This document shows positions 45,047 through 54,414 of a DNA stretch of 64,000 nucleotides, piece after piece. The position numbers were made by a program, and so were the translations under genes. The notes below the pieces were generated by a model. The model worked only from the letters and a program-made list of their open reading frames with translations, did not search any database and was not told the origin of the DNA. The stretch lies in contig DGIS01000025.1 of the NCBI GenBank assembly GCA_002386525.1, positions 546,086 through 610,085 of the forward strand, in the 5' to 3' direction. Origin of the DNA: Sphingobacterium sp. UBA4616 (GTDB taxonomy: Bacteria; Bacteroidota; Bacteroidia; Sphingobacteriales; Sphingobacteriaceae). Position 1 is the first letter of the stretch. Each line of letters begins with the position of its first letter.

Positions 45047-48000
45047 TTAAAAGTTAACGTTGATAGAAAAGTTATACGAAGGAACAGGACGCAGGTTGGT
45101 CGTGTTACCCACATAATTGGCAAAATCCGGATCAATACCTTCTTTATTCGCGGTCCAGATCAGTCCAACATTACGGACAGAGCCAGTGAGATTAACCTGT
45201 TCGATCTTCATGTTTTTCAGTAGCCTCTTGGGCAGTGCATAACTTAAGGAAATTTCACGCAGTCTAACATAATCCCCTTTTAGCACGTTAATATCCGAGT
45301 AAGTATAGCGATATAGACTATATTGCCCATAGATATCTGCTGTTACTGCTGGAACATTGGTTATGGCCTCATCCCCTGCCTGACGCCAGCGATTGGCAAT
45401 ATCTGCGCTGAGATCAAATTTTGGTGAAGTTAATCCACGACTGGGGGTCATGTAAGATTCAATACTAGGTTTTATAAAGACATTTCCAAATTGGTAGGTG
45501 ACCAACGCAAATAACGACCATTGTCCGTAGCGCAGGTTCGTTTTTAAGCTACCAAAATAAGGTGCTGTTGTGCGCCCCATATATTTAAGATCATCGACTC
45601 CCTTCAAGGTCTGTTTAACGGAAACAACCTCTCCCTCTTTGTTGTACACCTGGGTCAATCCATTTACATCAAGGCCGGCATGTCGAAATGCGAGCAGCTT
45701 ATCGCTAGCATATCCTTCTAAATAACCAATACCAACAGGTGTATAGGAGTAAGTGAAATTAGCGATATCACTGGCTTTGAAACGATTATCGGTAATTTTA
45801 TTGGTATTGTAAGAAAAGTTTGCCCCGATATCTAAATGCCAATCCATCTTGTTGAGGAGTATCGCATTTAAACCGAGATCAACACCTTTTCCACTCATAC
45901 TTGCCGTATTTCTTTTCAAGTTCCCATTGTTTATTGTTCCTACGTAAGGAGCAGCAATTGGAAAACCATACAATAGATCACGACCCTTTTTGACATAATA
46001 ATCAAAAGTACCCGTCATACGGTTATTGAATAAACCGAAATCGAGCCCAAAGTTTGTGACATATGTTTTCTCCCAACGAAGCTGCGGATTAGCGATTGCA
46101 ATAATGCTTGCGGAAGGCTCACCAGTAGGATTACGTGCAACATCATCAAGTGATATATAGGTAAACGGACGTACATCTTGCGTGATGTTACCGTTCACCC
46201 CATAGGTTGCCCTAACTCCCAATTGACTTAGCCATTGCACCCTGTTCATAAAGGATTCTTTAAGCACATTCCATTTCAGACCGCTTGACCATAACGGCGT
46301 CGCCCGAAAACTTCGGTCCAGCCCAAAATTGTTGTAATCATCATACCGCACACTTCCCGAAAGGGTATATTTTCTATCATAGGTATAGGCAGCATTTGAA
46401 AAATACGACAGAAAGCGTCTTCTCTTATCGGCCTGCTGAGGTGCTCCAGACAAACTTTCATTAAATCCTTGGATACTAGGGTATGCAGACTGTAGGTAAC
46501 TTACAGCGGTATTAAATCCAGTCTGCATATTATACCCATATAAGGTACTGCTTCCCTGTCCAGCCTCCGTCTGCCTGATCTCCGAGCCTGCAATAGCAGA
46601 AATATCATGTTTCTGCGCGAGTAAAGCATCGTAATTGAGCTGTCCGCGCAAGGTATAATTATTCACTTCGGTATTTCCGATGTTATAGATTCCCCCTTTG
46701 TTGATGCCCAGGCTATTTTTCGTCTGGCCTACTGGTGTAAATCTATTCAGCAAGGAACGGTTCGCAAAAGATTCTTCCGCGCTGAAAATACGGTTGCTCG
46801 CAAATGAACGCTCATTGGCATACATAACCGTTCCTTTGATTCCTTTATAGATCGGAACAGAAAGATTGATCACAGCCGAAAAGCTATTATTCTTGAGCGT
46901 ACGGTCCACTTGCTCTAATTCCTGCAAGTAGTTGTAGCGCCAATCTTTGTATGCTGCTCCCAGTCCATTAACAAATCCAGGTGTCAATCGGTCGTATGCA
47001 ATACCCTTTCCATTCGCATCGGCCAGCAATTGATAAGGCAAAAGTGTCGATGCTCCGGTATCGTAAAACTGCGAGATTCCTATCCCATTCTGTTTTTGGT
47101 TAAGAAATGTACCCCGCAAACTCGTTGATAACGTTGCAATCTTGAAAAGCCTCCAGTTATTATTAACGTTCAAAGTCAGACGTTTACCATTTTCACCTCT
47201 AGTATATGGGTTTTCGTTGGCGTATGAGGCCGAATAGAAATAATTGTTATTTTCCGTACCGTTACTGATGGATAGGTTATACTGCTGGCTACTCATAGGT
47301 CCCAATAGATACTGTTGAATCTGATCCTTATTATCTATGCCTTTTAGTGGGGTGACTAAAGCATCATAATCAGTCTGCGTGATCTGCCCATTTTTCAGCC
47401 TGATCGCTGCCGCTGCAACTTCACCCGGATAGTAGGTCGCATAAGAATAAAGGTTGGTTGCAATATTATTGCCGTTCAATATATTTTTGGCTACCAGTTC
47501 CTCTTGATAATCGATCATTTGGCCACTATTCATGGTACGCAAGTATCCTAAATCAGGTTTTCCAGAAAACACAGTATTGGCAGAGACGCTTATTCTTGGC
47601 ACCCCAGTAACGGACCCTTTTTTTGTTGTGACAACGATAACTCCGTTTGCTGCCCTAACACCATAGATCGAAGCTGCCGCGGCGTCTTTCAATACAGTAA
47701 TGTTTTCCACATCGTTTGGATTCAGTGTAGCAAGGTCCATCGTGGAAATCGCTCCGTCTACGACAATCAATGGTGATTTTTCGGTTTCAGTATCTATAGA
47801 ACCTATGCCCCGTACGTTAAAATTATAATCATTCTGACCAATGGTACGTGTGCTTGAATTAATACTCAGTTGATTATTGTTGTAAGTAAAAGTACGATCG
47901 CCGGTTCCGATGGAAACCTGGAGTCCGGGTACCTGACCTTCTAAACGCTGAATAATATTGGCCGAAGGAATCTTCTCCAACTCTTTGGCCGTAATGAGCG

Positions 48001-48667
48001 AGACCGAACCCGTAGCCCTTTCCTTTGAAATTTTTTGATACCCAGTGGAGATCACGGCTTCCTCCAGCACGTTATTTTTTTCCTGCATGTTAAATGTAAT
48101 CTGATTCCGATTTCCAGGAGTTAGCATACTATTTTCATAACCTACTGCCGTGATTACAATAATATCCGTTGGTTTAATATCATAAATCAGAAAACGGCCA
48201 TTTTCGTCGGTTTTCGCACCCTTGCGGGTATCTTTTACCCATACGCTCGCCAGCGGGATAGGTTTTCCACTGGAAGAAAGCACCGTTCCAGCGACCCGAT
48301 CCATCAATTCTTGACCCGTACTGTTTTTCACCGGGCTTCCCTCACGACCTTCCGCAGAACGGCGCACAATGGAATAGGATCTGTCATCCACATAGAGAAA
48401 TACCAATTGATTGGGATAAAGTACTTTTTTAAGTACTTCTTCCAGTTTATTTCCCTTGAGCGATTCGGTATCGACAAATTTTCCGTTCAGCAGGTTGTGC
48501 TCATAACTCAAATTCGCGTTGAAACGCTGTTCAATCTGTTTTACGGCTTGGTTAAGTGGCAACCTTTGCTGCGCATAGGCATGCTGTCCGACGGTAAATA
48601 GCAGCGAAGTGACCGGAACCATCAACAAGCAACGTAGTGGTTGCCACCTGTTTTCTGTGATTTTCAT
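45047..48667 (-). CDS. SusC/RagA TonB-dependent transporter with STN domain (locus B)
   Basis: A 1206-residue transporter. Signal peptide, then an STN domain (about 35-110, LPLNQAVKQIEQRFNANLSYEHNLL), a carboxypeptidase-regulatory-like domain (about 128-205, GTVLSSSGKPIPLASVWVKD), the junction LEEAVISTGYQ, the plug (about 215-355, ITVLKDAAAASIYGVRAANGVIVVTTKKG) and a barrel ending FSINVNF. The STN domain implies signalling through the FecR protein encoded 33 bases upstream. The 12-mer ATCTAACCTAAC in its leader also precedes the locus A SusC gene. Confidence 0.95.
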   Translation of the reverse strand: MKITENRWQPLRCLLMVPVTSLLFTVGQHAYAQQRLPLNQAVKQIEQRFNANLSYEHNLLNGKFVDTESLKGNKLEEVLKKVLYPNQLVFLYVDDRSYSIVRRSAEGREGSPVKNSTGQELMDRVAGTVLSSSGKPIPLASVWVKDTRKGAKTDENGRFLIYDIKPTDIIVITAVGYENSMLTPGNRNQITFNMQEKNNVLEEAVISTGYQKISKERATGSVSLITAKELEKIPSANIIQRLEGQVPGLQVSIGTGDRTFTYNNNQLSINSSTRTIGQNDYNFNVRGIGSIDTETEKSPLIVVDGAISTMDLATLNPNDVENITVLKDAAAASIYGVRAANGVIVVTTKKGSVTGVPRISVSANTVFSGKPDLGYLRTMNSGQMIDYQEELVAKNILNGNNIATNLYSYATYYPGEVAAAAIRLKNGQITQTDYDALVTPLKGIDNKDQIQQYLLGPMSSQQYNLSISNGTENNNYFYSASYANENPYTRGENGKRLTLNVNNNWRLFKIATLSTSLRGTFLNQKQNGIGISQFYDTGASTLLPYQLLADANGKGIAYDRLTPGFVNGLGAAYKDWRYNYLQELEQVDRTLKNNSFSAVINLSVPIYKGIKGTVMYANERSFASNRIFSAEESFANRSLLNRFTPVGQTKNSLGINKGGIYNIGNTEVNNYTLRGQLNYDALLAQKHDISAIAGSEIRQTEAGQGSSTLYGYNMQTGFNTAVSYLQSAYPSIQGFNESLSGAPQQADKRRRFLSYFSNAAYTYDRKYTLSGSVRYDDYNNFGLDRSFRATPLWSSGLKWNVLKESFMNRVQWLSQLGVRATYGVNGNITQDVRPFTYISLDDVARNPTGEPSASIIAIANPQLRWEKTYVTNFGLDFGLFNNRMTGTFDYYVKKGRDLLYGFPIAAPYVGTINNGNLKRNTASMSGKGVDLGLNAILLNKMDWHLDIGANFSYNTNKITDNRFKASDIANFTYSYTPVGIGYLEGYASDKLLAFRHAGLDVNGLTQVYNKEGEVVSVKQTLKGVDDLKYMGRTTAPYFGSLKTNLRYGQWSLFALVTYQFGNVFIKPSIESYMTPSRGLTSPKFDLSADIANRWRQAGDEAITNVPAVTADIYGQYSLYRYTYSDINVLKGDYVRLREISLSYALPKRLLKNMKIEQVNLTGSVRNVGLIWTANKEGIDPDFANYVGNTTNLRPVPSYNFSINVNF

Positions 48668-48671
48668 TTTT

Positions 48672-48683
48672 GTTAGGTTAGAT
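48672..48683 (-). repeat. Leader 12-mer shared with the locus A SusC gene
   Basis: Identical to 14164-14175 (GTTAGGTTAGAT on the + strand) and in the same place, between the FecR stop and the SusC start, here only 4 bases before the ATG and therefore covering the ribosome-binding zone. Confidence 0.6.
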
Positions 48684-48700
48684 GTTACTATTGTATTAGA

Positions 48701-49735
48701 TTAATATTGTTTTTCTTCTTTTGGATCGAGGTAGATGGTATCTTTTTCCATTCGGATATTCGCGTGTAAGATATTCGCGATCGAATAAATGATACTTTCC
48801 TGCGAACCTAGCGATATGCGACCGTCGATTTTTCGATTCAAAAGTGTGGGATCGCTTATGATAATTTCTTTGCCATATACATAGCGAAATTCATTCGTTA
48901 GATCAGCGACTGTTAAGTTTTCGCCAGTTAGCGTTTTCTGGGTCCATGCTACCGCCTGCTGGGCCGCTTTTTTGCCTGTGCTCAAATGACGGAAGCCGTC
49001 AATACCGTCCTCAACGATATCACCGGGTGCGAGGATTTTGGTTTCACCAACATGTTTTTTATTGCGCAGGACAATACGTCCTTCCAATAGTGATACTGTT
49101 ATTTTGTTATCCCTATTTTTTAGGTTAAACTTTGTTCCGAGTACCTCCACCGCGACATCGCCGGTATAGGCTGTAAACCGTTCGTCTTCCCGAATAGCTG
49201 ACATATCTCTGTTAAGATGCTTAACTTCGAGTAGTGTCTCTCCGGTCGTAAATACTTCTCGCTTGGACAGCCAATTCCAGGCGCGGCGGTAGGCGATAGA
49301 AGAATTGGCATTGAGTTGTACTGTACTGCTATCGGGCAATAACACAGTCTGAAATTCACCGCTTCCAGTTTCAATAACGATCATCGAGCGGTAATACCAA
49401 GATAAAGTTATAAAAATTGCTACAGCTGCTGCTCCTGTGGCTGCTGCCCAAAAACGGATGATTTGATGTCTTCTTTTCTTCCTATTTCCAGTTATACCTC
49501 GTTCAATATCCTGAAAAAGATCATCCGCAAATTCCTGATTAGGTCTAATCCGGGCAATGCCATACAAAGCATGCAGATAAGCAAGCGCATCGTCATATGA
49601 AGCAGCATTTATAGGATTTCCAGCACGCCATGCCTTCCAATTGATAACATCATCCCTTTCCGGCTGTTTGACGAAGCGAACAAAATCCAGGTCATCCAAA
49701 AAATCTTGAGTACGGTAACTCGTATATTTCTCCAT
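48701..49735 (-). CDS. FecR-family anti-sigma factor (locus B)
   Basis: A 344-residue inner-membrane protein. A cytoplasmic N-terminal part (about 1-88, WKAWRAGNPINAASYDDALAY) is followed by one membrane segment (about 92-113), the FecR domain (about 120-220, IETGSGEFQTVLLPDSSTVQLNANS, AVEVLGTKFNLKNRD) and a C-terminal DUF4974-like part (about 270-340, LTGENLTVADLTNEFRYVYGKEI). It should hold the sigma factor encoded divergently at 50008 until the STN domain of SusC reports substrate. The sigma gene on the opposite strand is an unusual arrangement compared with locus A. Confidence 0.92.
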   Translation of the reverse strand: MEKYTSYRTQDFLDDLDFVRFVKQPERDDVINWKAWRAGNPINAASYDDALAYLHALYGIARIRPNQEFADDLFQDIERGITGNRKKRRHQIIRFWAAATGAAAVAIFITLSWYYRSMIVIETGSGEFQTVLLPDSSTVQLNANSSIAYRRAWNWLSKREVFTTGETLLEVKHLNRDMSAIREDERFTAYTGDVAVEVLGTKFNLKNRDNKITVSLLEGRIVLRNKKHVGETKILAPGDIVEDGIDGFRHLSTGKKAAQQAVAWTQKTLTGENLTVADLTNEFRYVYGKEIIISDPTLLNRKIDGRISLGSQESIIYSIANILHANIRMEKDTIYLDPKEEKQY

Positions 49736-49956
49736 TATTACGTCTCTATTAAATTCAAGACAAATAACATTTGGATTTTACCCCATGGAATCTATTTTTT
49801 TTTTAAAAATTTTAAAAGCTATGTATTTCACTTACCAAATTCATAATTTAGTCGCCAAATTAATGTGCAAAATCCTATTTTGAGCTATCAAAAAAGCATA
49901 TATATGATTGAACTGTATTTAAAATAGGTGTTTTATTATTGTTATTAAATCTTTAC

Positions 49957-49964
49957 TATTTTTG
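49957..49964 (+). promoter_or_regulatory. Possible -7 element of the locus B sigma gene
   Basis: TATTTTTG matches the TAnnTTTG element of Bacteroidota promoters and lies 43 bases upstream of the ATG at 50008. A well-spaced -33 TTG is not evident (the nearest gives a 15-base spacing), so this is tentative. Confidence 0.35.
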
Positions 49965-50007
49965 GTAAAGCGAATGATCTATTTCATTTAATGCTATAAA
50001 TTCGGAG

Positions 50008-50598
50008 ATGAACAACCCCATAGATCGGTACTGGAATGATTTTATTGATGGCGACAAATACGCGTTCGAGCAGATCTATCGTGCATTATTACCGAGCTTA
50101 TATGAGTATGGTATGCATCGTGTAAACGATGAGGATTATGTTAGAGACTCCATTCAAGATGTATTTATTAAGTTTTGGGAAAACCGAAGCAAGCTACAGA
50201 GCATTTCCAATCCAAAACATTATTTGCTTGTCGCTTTGAAAAATAGCTTACTGAACACGCAATTGCGAGATGGCAAACTTTCTTCATTTGGTGAAAAAGA
50301 TGATTTCCAACTCACCTATGATGTTGAATCCACTTATATCGCAATGGAAGAAAAGCAACAAAAAGCGCTAAAGCTCATTCAGGCATTAGAACAATTAACA
50401 GCTAAACAAAAAGAGGTAATTTTTCTTCGCTATTTCGAAGAATTAAGTTATGAAGAGATCAGTGTACTGACCAACATATCGGTTAAGAGTCTGTACAAAT
50501 TAAATAATCGAGCCATGGAAGCCCTAAAAGATATTATGGGTATGCCAAAACAGCCGCTGATCGTGCTGCTTTGTACCATCAAATTTTTATACTTATAA
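50008..50598 (+). CDS. ECF-type RNA polymerase sigma factor (locus B)
   Basis: A 196-residue sigma-70 family protein with region 2 (about 10-75, DSIQDVFIKFWENRSKL) and region 4 (about 125-180, LEQLTAKQKEVIFLRYFEELSYEEISVLTNISVKSLYKLNNRAMEAL). It ends in a hydrophobic tail (PLIVLLCTIKFLYL) like the locus A sigma factor. It is transcribed away from the FecR gene across 272 bases that also serve the locus B operon, and converges on the galactan locus. It should activate locus B when released by FecR. Confidence 0.92.
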   Translation: MNNPIDRYWNDFIDGDKYAFEQIYRALLPSLYEYGMHRVNDEDYVRDSIQDVFIKFWENRSKLQSISNPKHYLLVALKNSLLNTQLRDGKLSSFGEKDDFQLTYDVESTYIAMEEKQQKALKLIQALEQLTAKQKEVIFLRYFEELSYEEISVLTNISVKSLYKLNNRAMEALKDIMGMPKQPLIVLLCTIKFLYL

Positions 50599-50816
50599 AG
50601 CCAATAAAAGGTTTCAGCCTAGTATTTCTAAAGCATCCAACACTCCGTTATTACCAATTGATTACGAAGATCATAAACTACACCAAACAGGAAATTTTTA
50701 TTCATCAAGATGCTATAGCTGATCCACCAATAAGCAATCAGCTACAGTATCTTCGAATCGGTATGGACAGCACAATTTTTTCAAAACAGCATCTTCACCG
50801 TCGATCAGCTAAGAGG

Positions 50817-53285
50817 TCAATATGACTGCACAATAAATAAATCCTCTTTCAGTCCTGTACTCTTTGCCTTTATCTTGATACTTCCCGATTTTTCGCCTGC
50901 CTGAACAATCAGCGTAAGCTGCCCATTGAACAGGTGCATCTGTGGTTTTTCAAAAGACTCCAAGTTCGTAGGATCTCCATTAGCCAAAGCTTTAAACGCA
51001 CCAGCTCCCCCGACTTCAAATCGCACTAATCCATTGGCATGCGGGCAGAGATTCCCTTGTTTATCCACTGCTTTGACACGGATGTAAGCCAACGAACGTC
51101 CATCAGCAGCAATGGAATCATGCACCGTTTCCATTTTAATCCGGAACGGGCTTCCCGCTGTTCGTACGCTCTTTTCAGCTACCGGCTCTCCCGATTCATC
51201 ATAAGCAACAACCTTGATTTCTCCGGGTTCATATCGTGTTTCCATCCACATCAGGCGATAACGCTCCTGTAAAGAATGCTTATTTTTACTTCGTTTCCCC
51301 TGACTCTTGCCGTTGATAAAAAGTTCTGCACTTGGATAGTCCGTATAAACGAACACAGGTGTCTGCTGGCCCACCCGATCTGGCCATGTCCAATGTGGAA
51401 GAATGTGCAAGGTATGTTCATTTTTATTCCACAAACTTCTGTAGAGGTAATAACGGTCCTTGGGAATACTTGCCAGGTCAATAATGCCAAACATGGAACT
51501 GTGGTTGGGCCATGCATCTGTATCGTATGGAGACGGCTCACCGAGGTAATCGAATCCAGTCCATACGAATTGCCCCATCGTCCAATGATGGTCTTCTGCC
51601 AAGGCAAAATCCTCATCCGGTAGATTGGACCAGGAACAATATTCCATATCGTAAGACGATGACTGATGATCAGGATATAGCATGTCGCCCTTTTTGACCA
51701 CAGGAAATTTATATACTCCTCTGGAGCTTACTGTGGATGCCGTTTCAGAACCCAGTACTATATTTTGTGGCAATTTTGAATAAGCCTCTTCATAACGGTG
51801 CGTACGATAGTTGAGTCCCGGAACATCCAGTAAACTGGCAAAACCATTTTCCAGCACACAACTAACCTGGTCCATACCACAGGTAACCGGTCGAGAGGGG
51901 TCTTCCCGATGGCAGATAGCCTGTAAAAATGAAGCTACTTTATATCCGTCGGCACTGCATTGTGTCGGCACCTCATTCCCGATACTCCACATGACCACGG
52001 AGGGGTTATTTCTAAAATGATGAATCATATTGACCATATCCCGCTCTGCCCAATCCGCAAAAAAACGATGGTATCCATTTTTACATTTGGCAATGTCCCA
52101 TTCGTCAAAAGGCTCGATCATCATCATCAATCCCAATTCATCGCATAGCGAAACCAGCTCCGGCGCGGGCATGTTGTGAGCGGTGCGCACTGCATCACAA
52201 CCCATATCTTTGAGCAACTGTAATTGATAGCGTAAAGCCGACACATTTATTGCCGCACCCAATGGACCGAGGTCATGATGATTACATACACCTTGAAACT
52301 TTCGAATCTTTCCATTTAACATAAATCCCCGATCGGCAATGATACGCACCTCACGAATACCAAAACGAGTCTCAAAACTATCCATTAGCTTACCATCGAC
52401 ATAAACTTGCGTAGAAGCTCGGTATAAATTAGGCTGTTCGGGGCTCCATAGAGCAGGTTTTGGAACTTCAAAATTTTGTACAAAGGCCTTACCATAATTT
52501 ATTTTTTGCTCATTTTCTTTTTGCGTCACGACACGGCCTTCTGCATTCAAAATTGCAGTTACCATGCGCACCGATTTACCATCAGCATGCTCCAAAGTGG
52601 TCTCCAACTTTACTGAAGCCAGGCTGTCTGAGACAAATGGCGTTGTGATATGGGCTCCCCAAACAGGCATGTGAATCTTCTCGGTAACGATTACATGCAC
52701 ATTCCGATAGAGTCCTGCACCGGGATACCAACGCGAAGATTGCGCTTTATTTTCCAGTCGAACGGCAATTGTATTGTTCCTGCCATCCCGATGCAGCAGT
52801 TCGGTCACATCAAAGTGAAATGCATTATAACCATACGGCCAGAAGCAAGCTTCCTTCCCATTGACATAGACCCGGGCTTCACTCATTGCACCATCAAATT
52901 TAAGCACCACGCGTTTGCTGCTCTGGTCAAACTGAGGCACATCGAACTTGGTACGATACCAGCCTACACCAACATAAGGTAGGCCTCCGGTTCGGCCGGT
53001 TTTTACAGTCGCTTTTTTCTCTCCATTTTGTGTCACAGCAACATCTTGTAAGTCGTGTGCACGGTCAAAAGGTCCGGCAATAGCCCAATCGTGCGGTACA
53101 GTCACATTCTTCCAATTCTTGTCGTCCAAGGTCGTCCGTTCGCCCTGGGCAACTTCACCCTGAAAAAAGCGCCAGTTTTTCTCCAATAAGAAAGACTGAC
53201 GTACCGACTGTCCATGCAATGCTATTGGCACGACTAAAAACAAAAAGAATAATACGAAAGCGATATGCAATAATCTCATCATCAA
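50817..53285 (-). CDS. GH2 beta-galactosidase
   Basis: An 822-residue secreted enzyme (signal ends LHGQ). Domains: N-terminal sugar-binding beta-sandwich (about 30-205, with VTVPHDWAI and WYPGAGLYRNVHV), Ig-like (about 208-310), TIM barrel (about 315-610) with acid/base Glu438 (WSIGNEVPTQ) and nucleophile Glu514 (LGSETAST), then DUF4982-like and Ig-like C-terminal parts. GH2 exo-beta-galactosidases release galactose from galacto-oligosaccharides; with GH53 next to it this is the expected final step of beta-1,4-galactan breakdown. It is the last gene of the galactan locus, 61 bases after the GH53 gene. Confidence 0.92.
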   Translation of the reverse strand: MMMRLLHIAFVLFFLFLVVPIALHGQSVRQSFLLEKNWRFFQGEVAQGERTTLDDKNWKNVTVPHDWAIAGPFDRAHDLQDVAVTQNGEKKATVKTGRTGGLPYVGVGWYRTKFDVPQFDQSSKRVVLKFDGAMSEARVYVNGKEACFWPYGYNAFHFDVTELLHRDGRNNTIAVRLENKAQSSRWYPGAGLYRNVHVIVTEKIHMPVWGAHITTPFVSDSLASVKLETTLEHADGKSVRMVTAILNAEGRVVTQKENEQKINYGKAFVQNFEVPKPALWSPEQPNLYRASTQVYVDGKLMDSFETRFGIREVRIIADRGFMLNGKIRKFQGVCNHHDLGPLGAAINVSALRYQLQLLKDMGCDAVRTAHNMPAPELVSLCDELGLMMMIEPFDEWDIAKCKNGYHRFFADWAERDMVNMIHHFRNNPSVVMWSIGNEVPTQCSADGYKVASFLQAICHREDPSRPVTCGMDQVSCVLENGFASLLDVPGLNYRTHRYEEAYSKLPQNIVLGSETASTVSSRGVYKFPVVKKGDMLYPDHQSSSYDMEYCSWSNLPDEDFALAEDHHWTMGQFVWTGFDYLGEPSPYDTDAWPNHSSMFGIIDLASIPKDRYYLYRSLWNKNEHTLHILPHWTWPDRVGQQTPVFVYTDYPSAELFINGKSQGKRSKNKHSLQERYRLMWMETRYEPGEIKVVAYDESGEPVAEKSVRTAGSPFRIKMETVHDSIAADGRSLAYIRVKAVDKQGNLCPHANGLVRFEVGGAGAFKALANGDPTNLESFEKPQMHLFNGQLTLIVQAGEKSGSIKIKAKSTGLKEDLFIVQSY

Positions 53286-53346
53286 ATTATGGGTTTAGGG
53301 TCTAAAGTTGAATTTCATTAGCATCATTCAGCGTTGTAAATATAGT

Positions 53347-54387
53347 CTATTTAAAAGCGTTCAAGGCCTTTGTGGGACGTCCATTGTTATCAAATGCGCC
53401 TAACGTGTAGCCATTCCAACCGCCATAAGCCAAAGGTTCCCAATAAAATATTCCCAAAACCTTGTGATCTGGCACGGTATTAACCGAGCTAAAAAGATCT
53501 TTGAGCCATATTTCTGCAGTATCCGCGGCATCCCAGCTCATGCCCACTTCGCAGATCATCACCTCTGAATTGTATCGCGCAATCATATCTTTAATGTTAC
53601 TGACGCAGGCTGTATTCCGTTCCTTCCAATTTTCTGGGGTCGGGTAAAGTGACATGCCGATTACATCCCATTTTCCACCGTTTTTCTTCAGACCATCGAA
53701 CATCCAACGGAACAAATTATTATCAAATCCATTGTGGAGATGGATGATCACTTTTGCTGCCGGAAAAATCGCTTTTACCGCATCATAGCCTGCGTTATTC
53801 AATACGGCATAATTAGCCATGCTCTCCGAGGCCTTACCCTCATTCCACAGCATGCCATTCCCGGTTTCATTCCCTACCTGCACCCATTCCGGTGTAATAT
53901 CGTTCTCTTTCAGTAATTGTAGCACCTCATTTGTATGGTCACTTACAGCTTTCTTTAAGTCATCAAATGCCAAACTCTTCCATGCTGCCGGCTTTGTCTG
54001 CTGTCCAGGATCTGCCCAGGTATCACTATAATGAAAATCCACCATGATGCGCATTCCCAAATGATGTGCGCGACGTGCTTTAACCAACACGTCGTTCTTA
54101 TTGCACCAACCGCGTTCGGGATCTACCCAAACGCGTAGGCGTACAGCATCCATCCCCAATCCACGCAATAATTTCAGTCCATCTACTGCATTTCCTCCAG
54201 CATTGAAAAATTGTACACCCGAAGCCTCCATTTCCGTAATCCAGCTGACATCAGCCCCTTTTGCCAAATGCGATGCGGTTGCAGCGGGCTCGAAGATATC
54301 TTTTTTGCTGCAGCTAGACAGCACCAAACAAAAGCCTATCGCTGCGGCAAATACCTTTCCTATTGTTAATTTTTTCATTCGATTCAA
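53347..54387 (-). CDS. GH53 arabinogalactan endo-beta-1,4-galactanase
   Basis: A 346-residue lipoprotein (VLSSCSKKD; Met4 is an equally likely start). The GH53 pattern is complete: FLEFGA-like opening ISWITEMEASGVQFFN, RLRVWVDPERGWCNKNDVL, MVDFHYSDTWADPGQQTKP, acid/base Glu174 (WVQVGNETGNGMLW) and nucleophile Glu280 (VMICEVGMSW). It cleaves beta-1,4-galactan chains of type I arabinogalactan. The lipobox suggests a cell-surface endo-acting enzyme feeding the SusCD pair. It is 27 bases downstream of the SusE-like lipoprotein gene. Confidence 0.95.
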   Translation of the reverse strand: MNRMKKLTIGKVFAAAIGFCLVLSSCSKKDIFEPAATASHLAKGADVSWITEMEASGVQFFNAGGNAVDGLKLLRGLGMDAVRLRVWVDPERGWCNKNDVLVKARRAHHLGMRIMVDFHYSDTWADPGQQTKPAAWKSLAFDDLKKAVSDHTNEVLQLLKENDITPEWVQVGNETGNGMLWNEGKASESMANYAVLNNAGYDAVKAIFPAAKVIIHLHNGFDNNLFRWMFDGLKKNGGKWDVIGMSLYPTPENWKERNTACVSNIKDMIARYNSEVMICEVGMSWDAADTAEIWLKDLFSSVNTVPDHKVLGIFYWEPLAYGGWNGYTLGAFDNNGRPTKALNAFK

Positions 54388-54414
54388 TTATTTAAGGAGT
54401 TATCTTATTGATGT

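Noticed and set aside
49780..49815. Poly-T/poly-A stretch upstream of the locus B FecR gene
   Set aside because: Ordinary AT-rich promoter-region sequence; no repeat or hairpin that would give it a role.
50716..50744. Inverted repeat TAGCTGAT/ATCAGCTA between sigma and GH2 genes
   Set aside because: 8-bp AT-rich stem with a 13-base loop and no T-run; too weak to call a terminator.
50571..50825. An 84-residue open frame after the locus B sigma gene
   Set aside because: Overlaps the sigma gene end and runs into the convergent GH2 gene; composition is not protein-like and no domain is seen.
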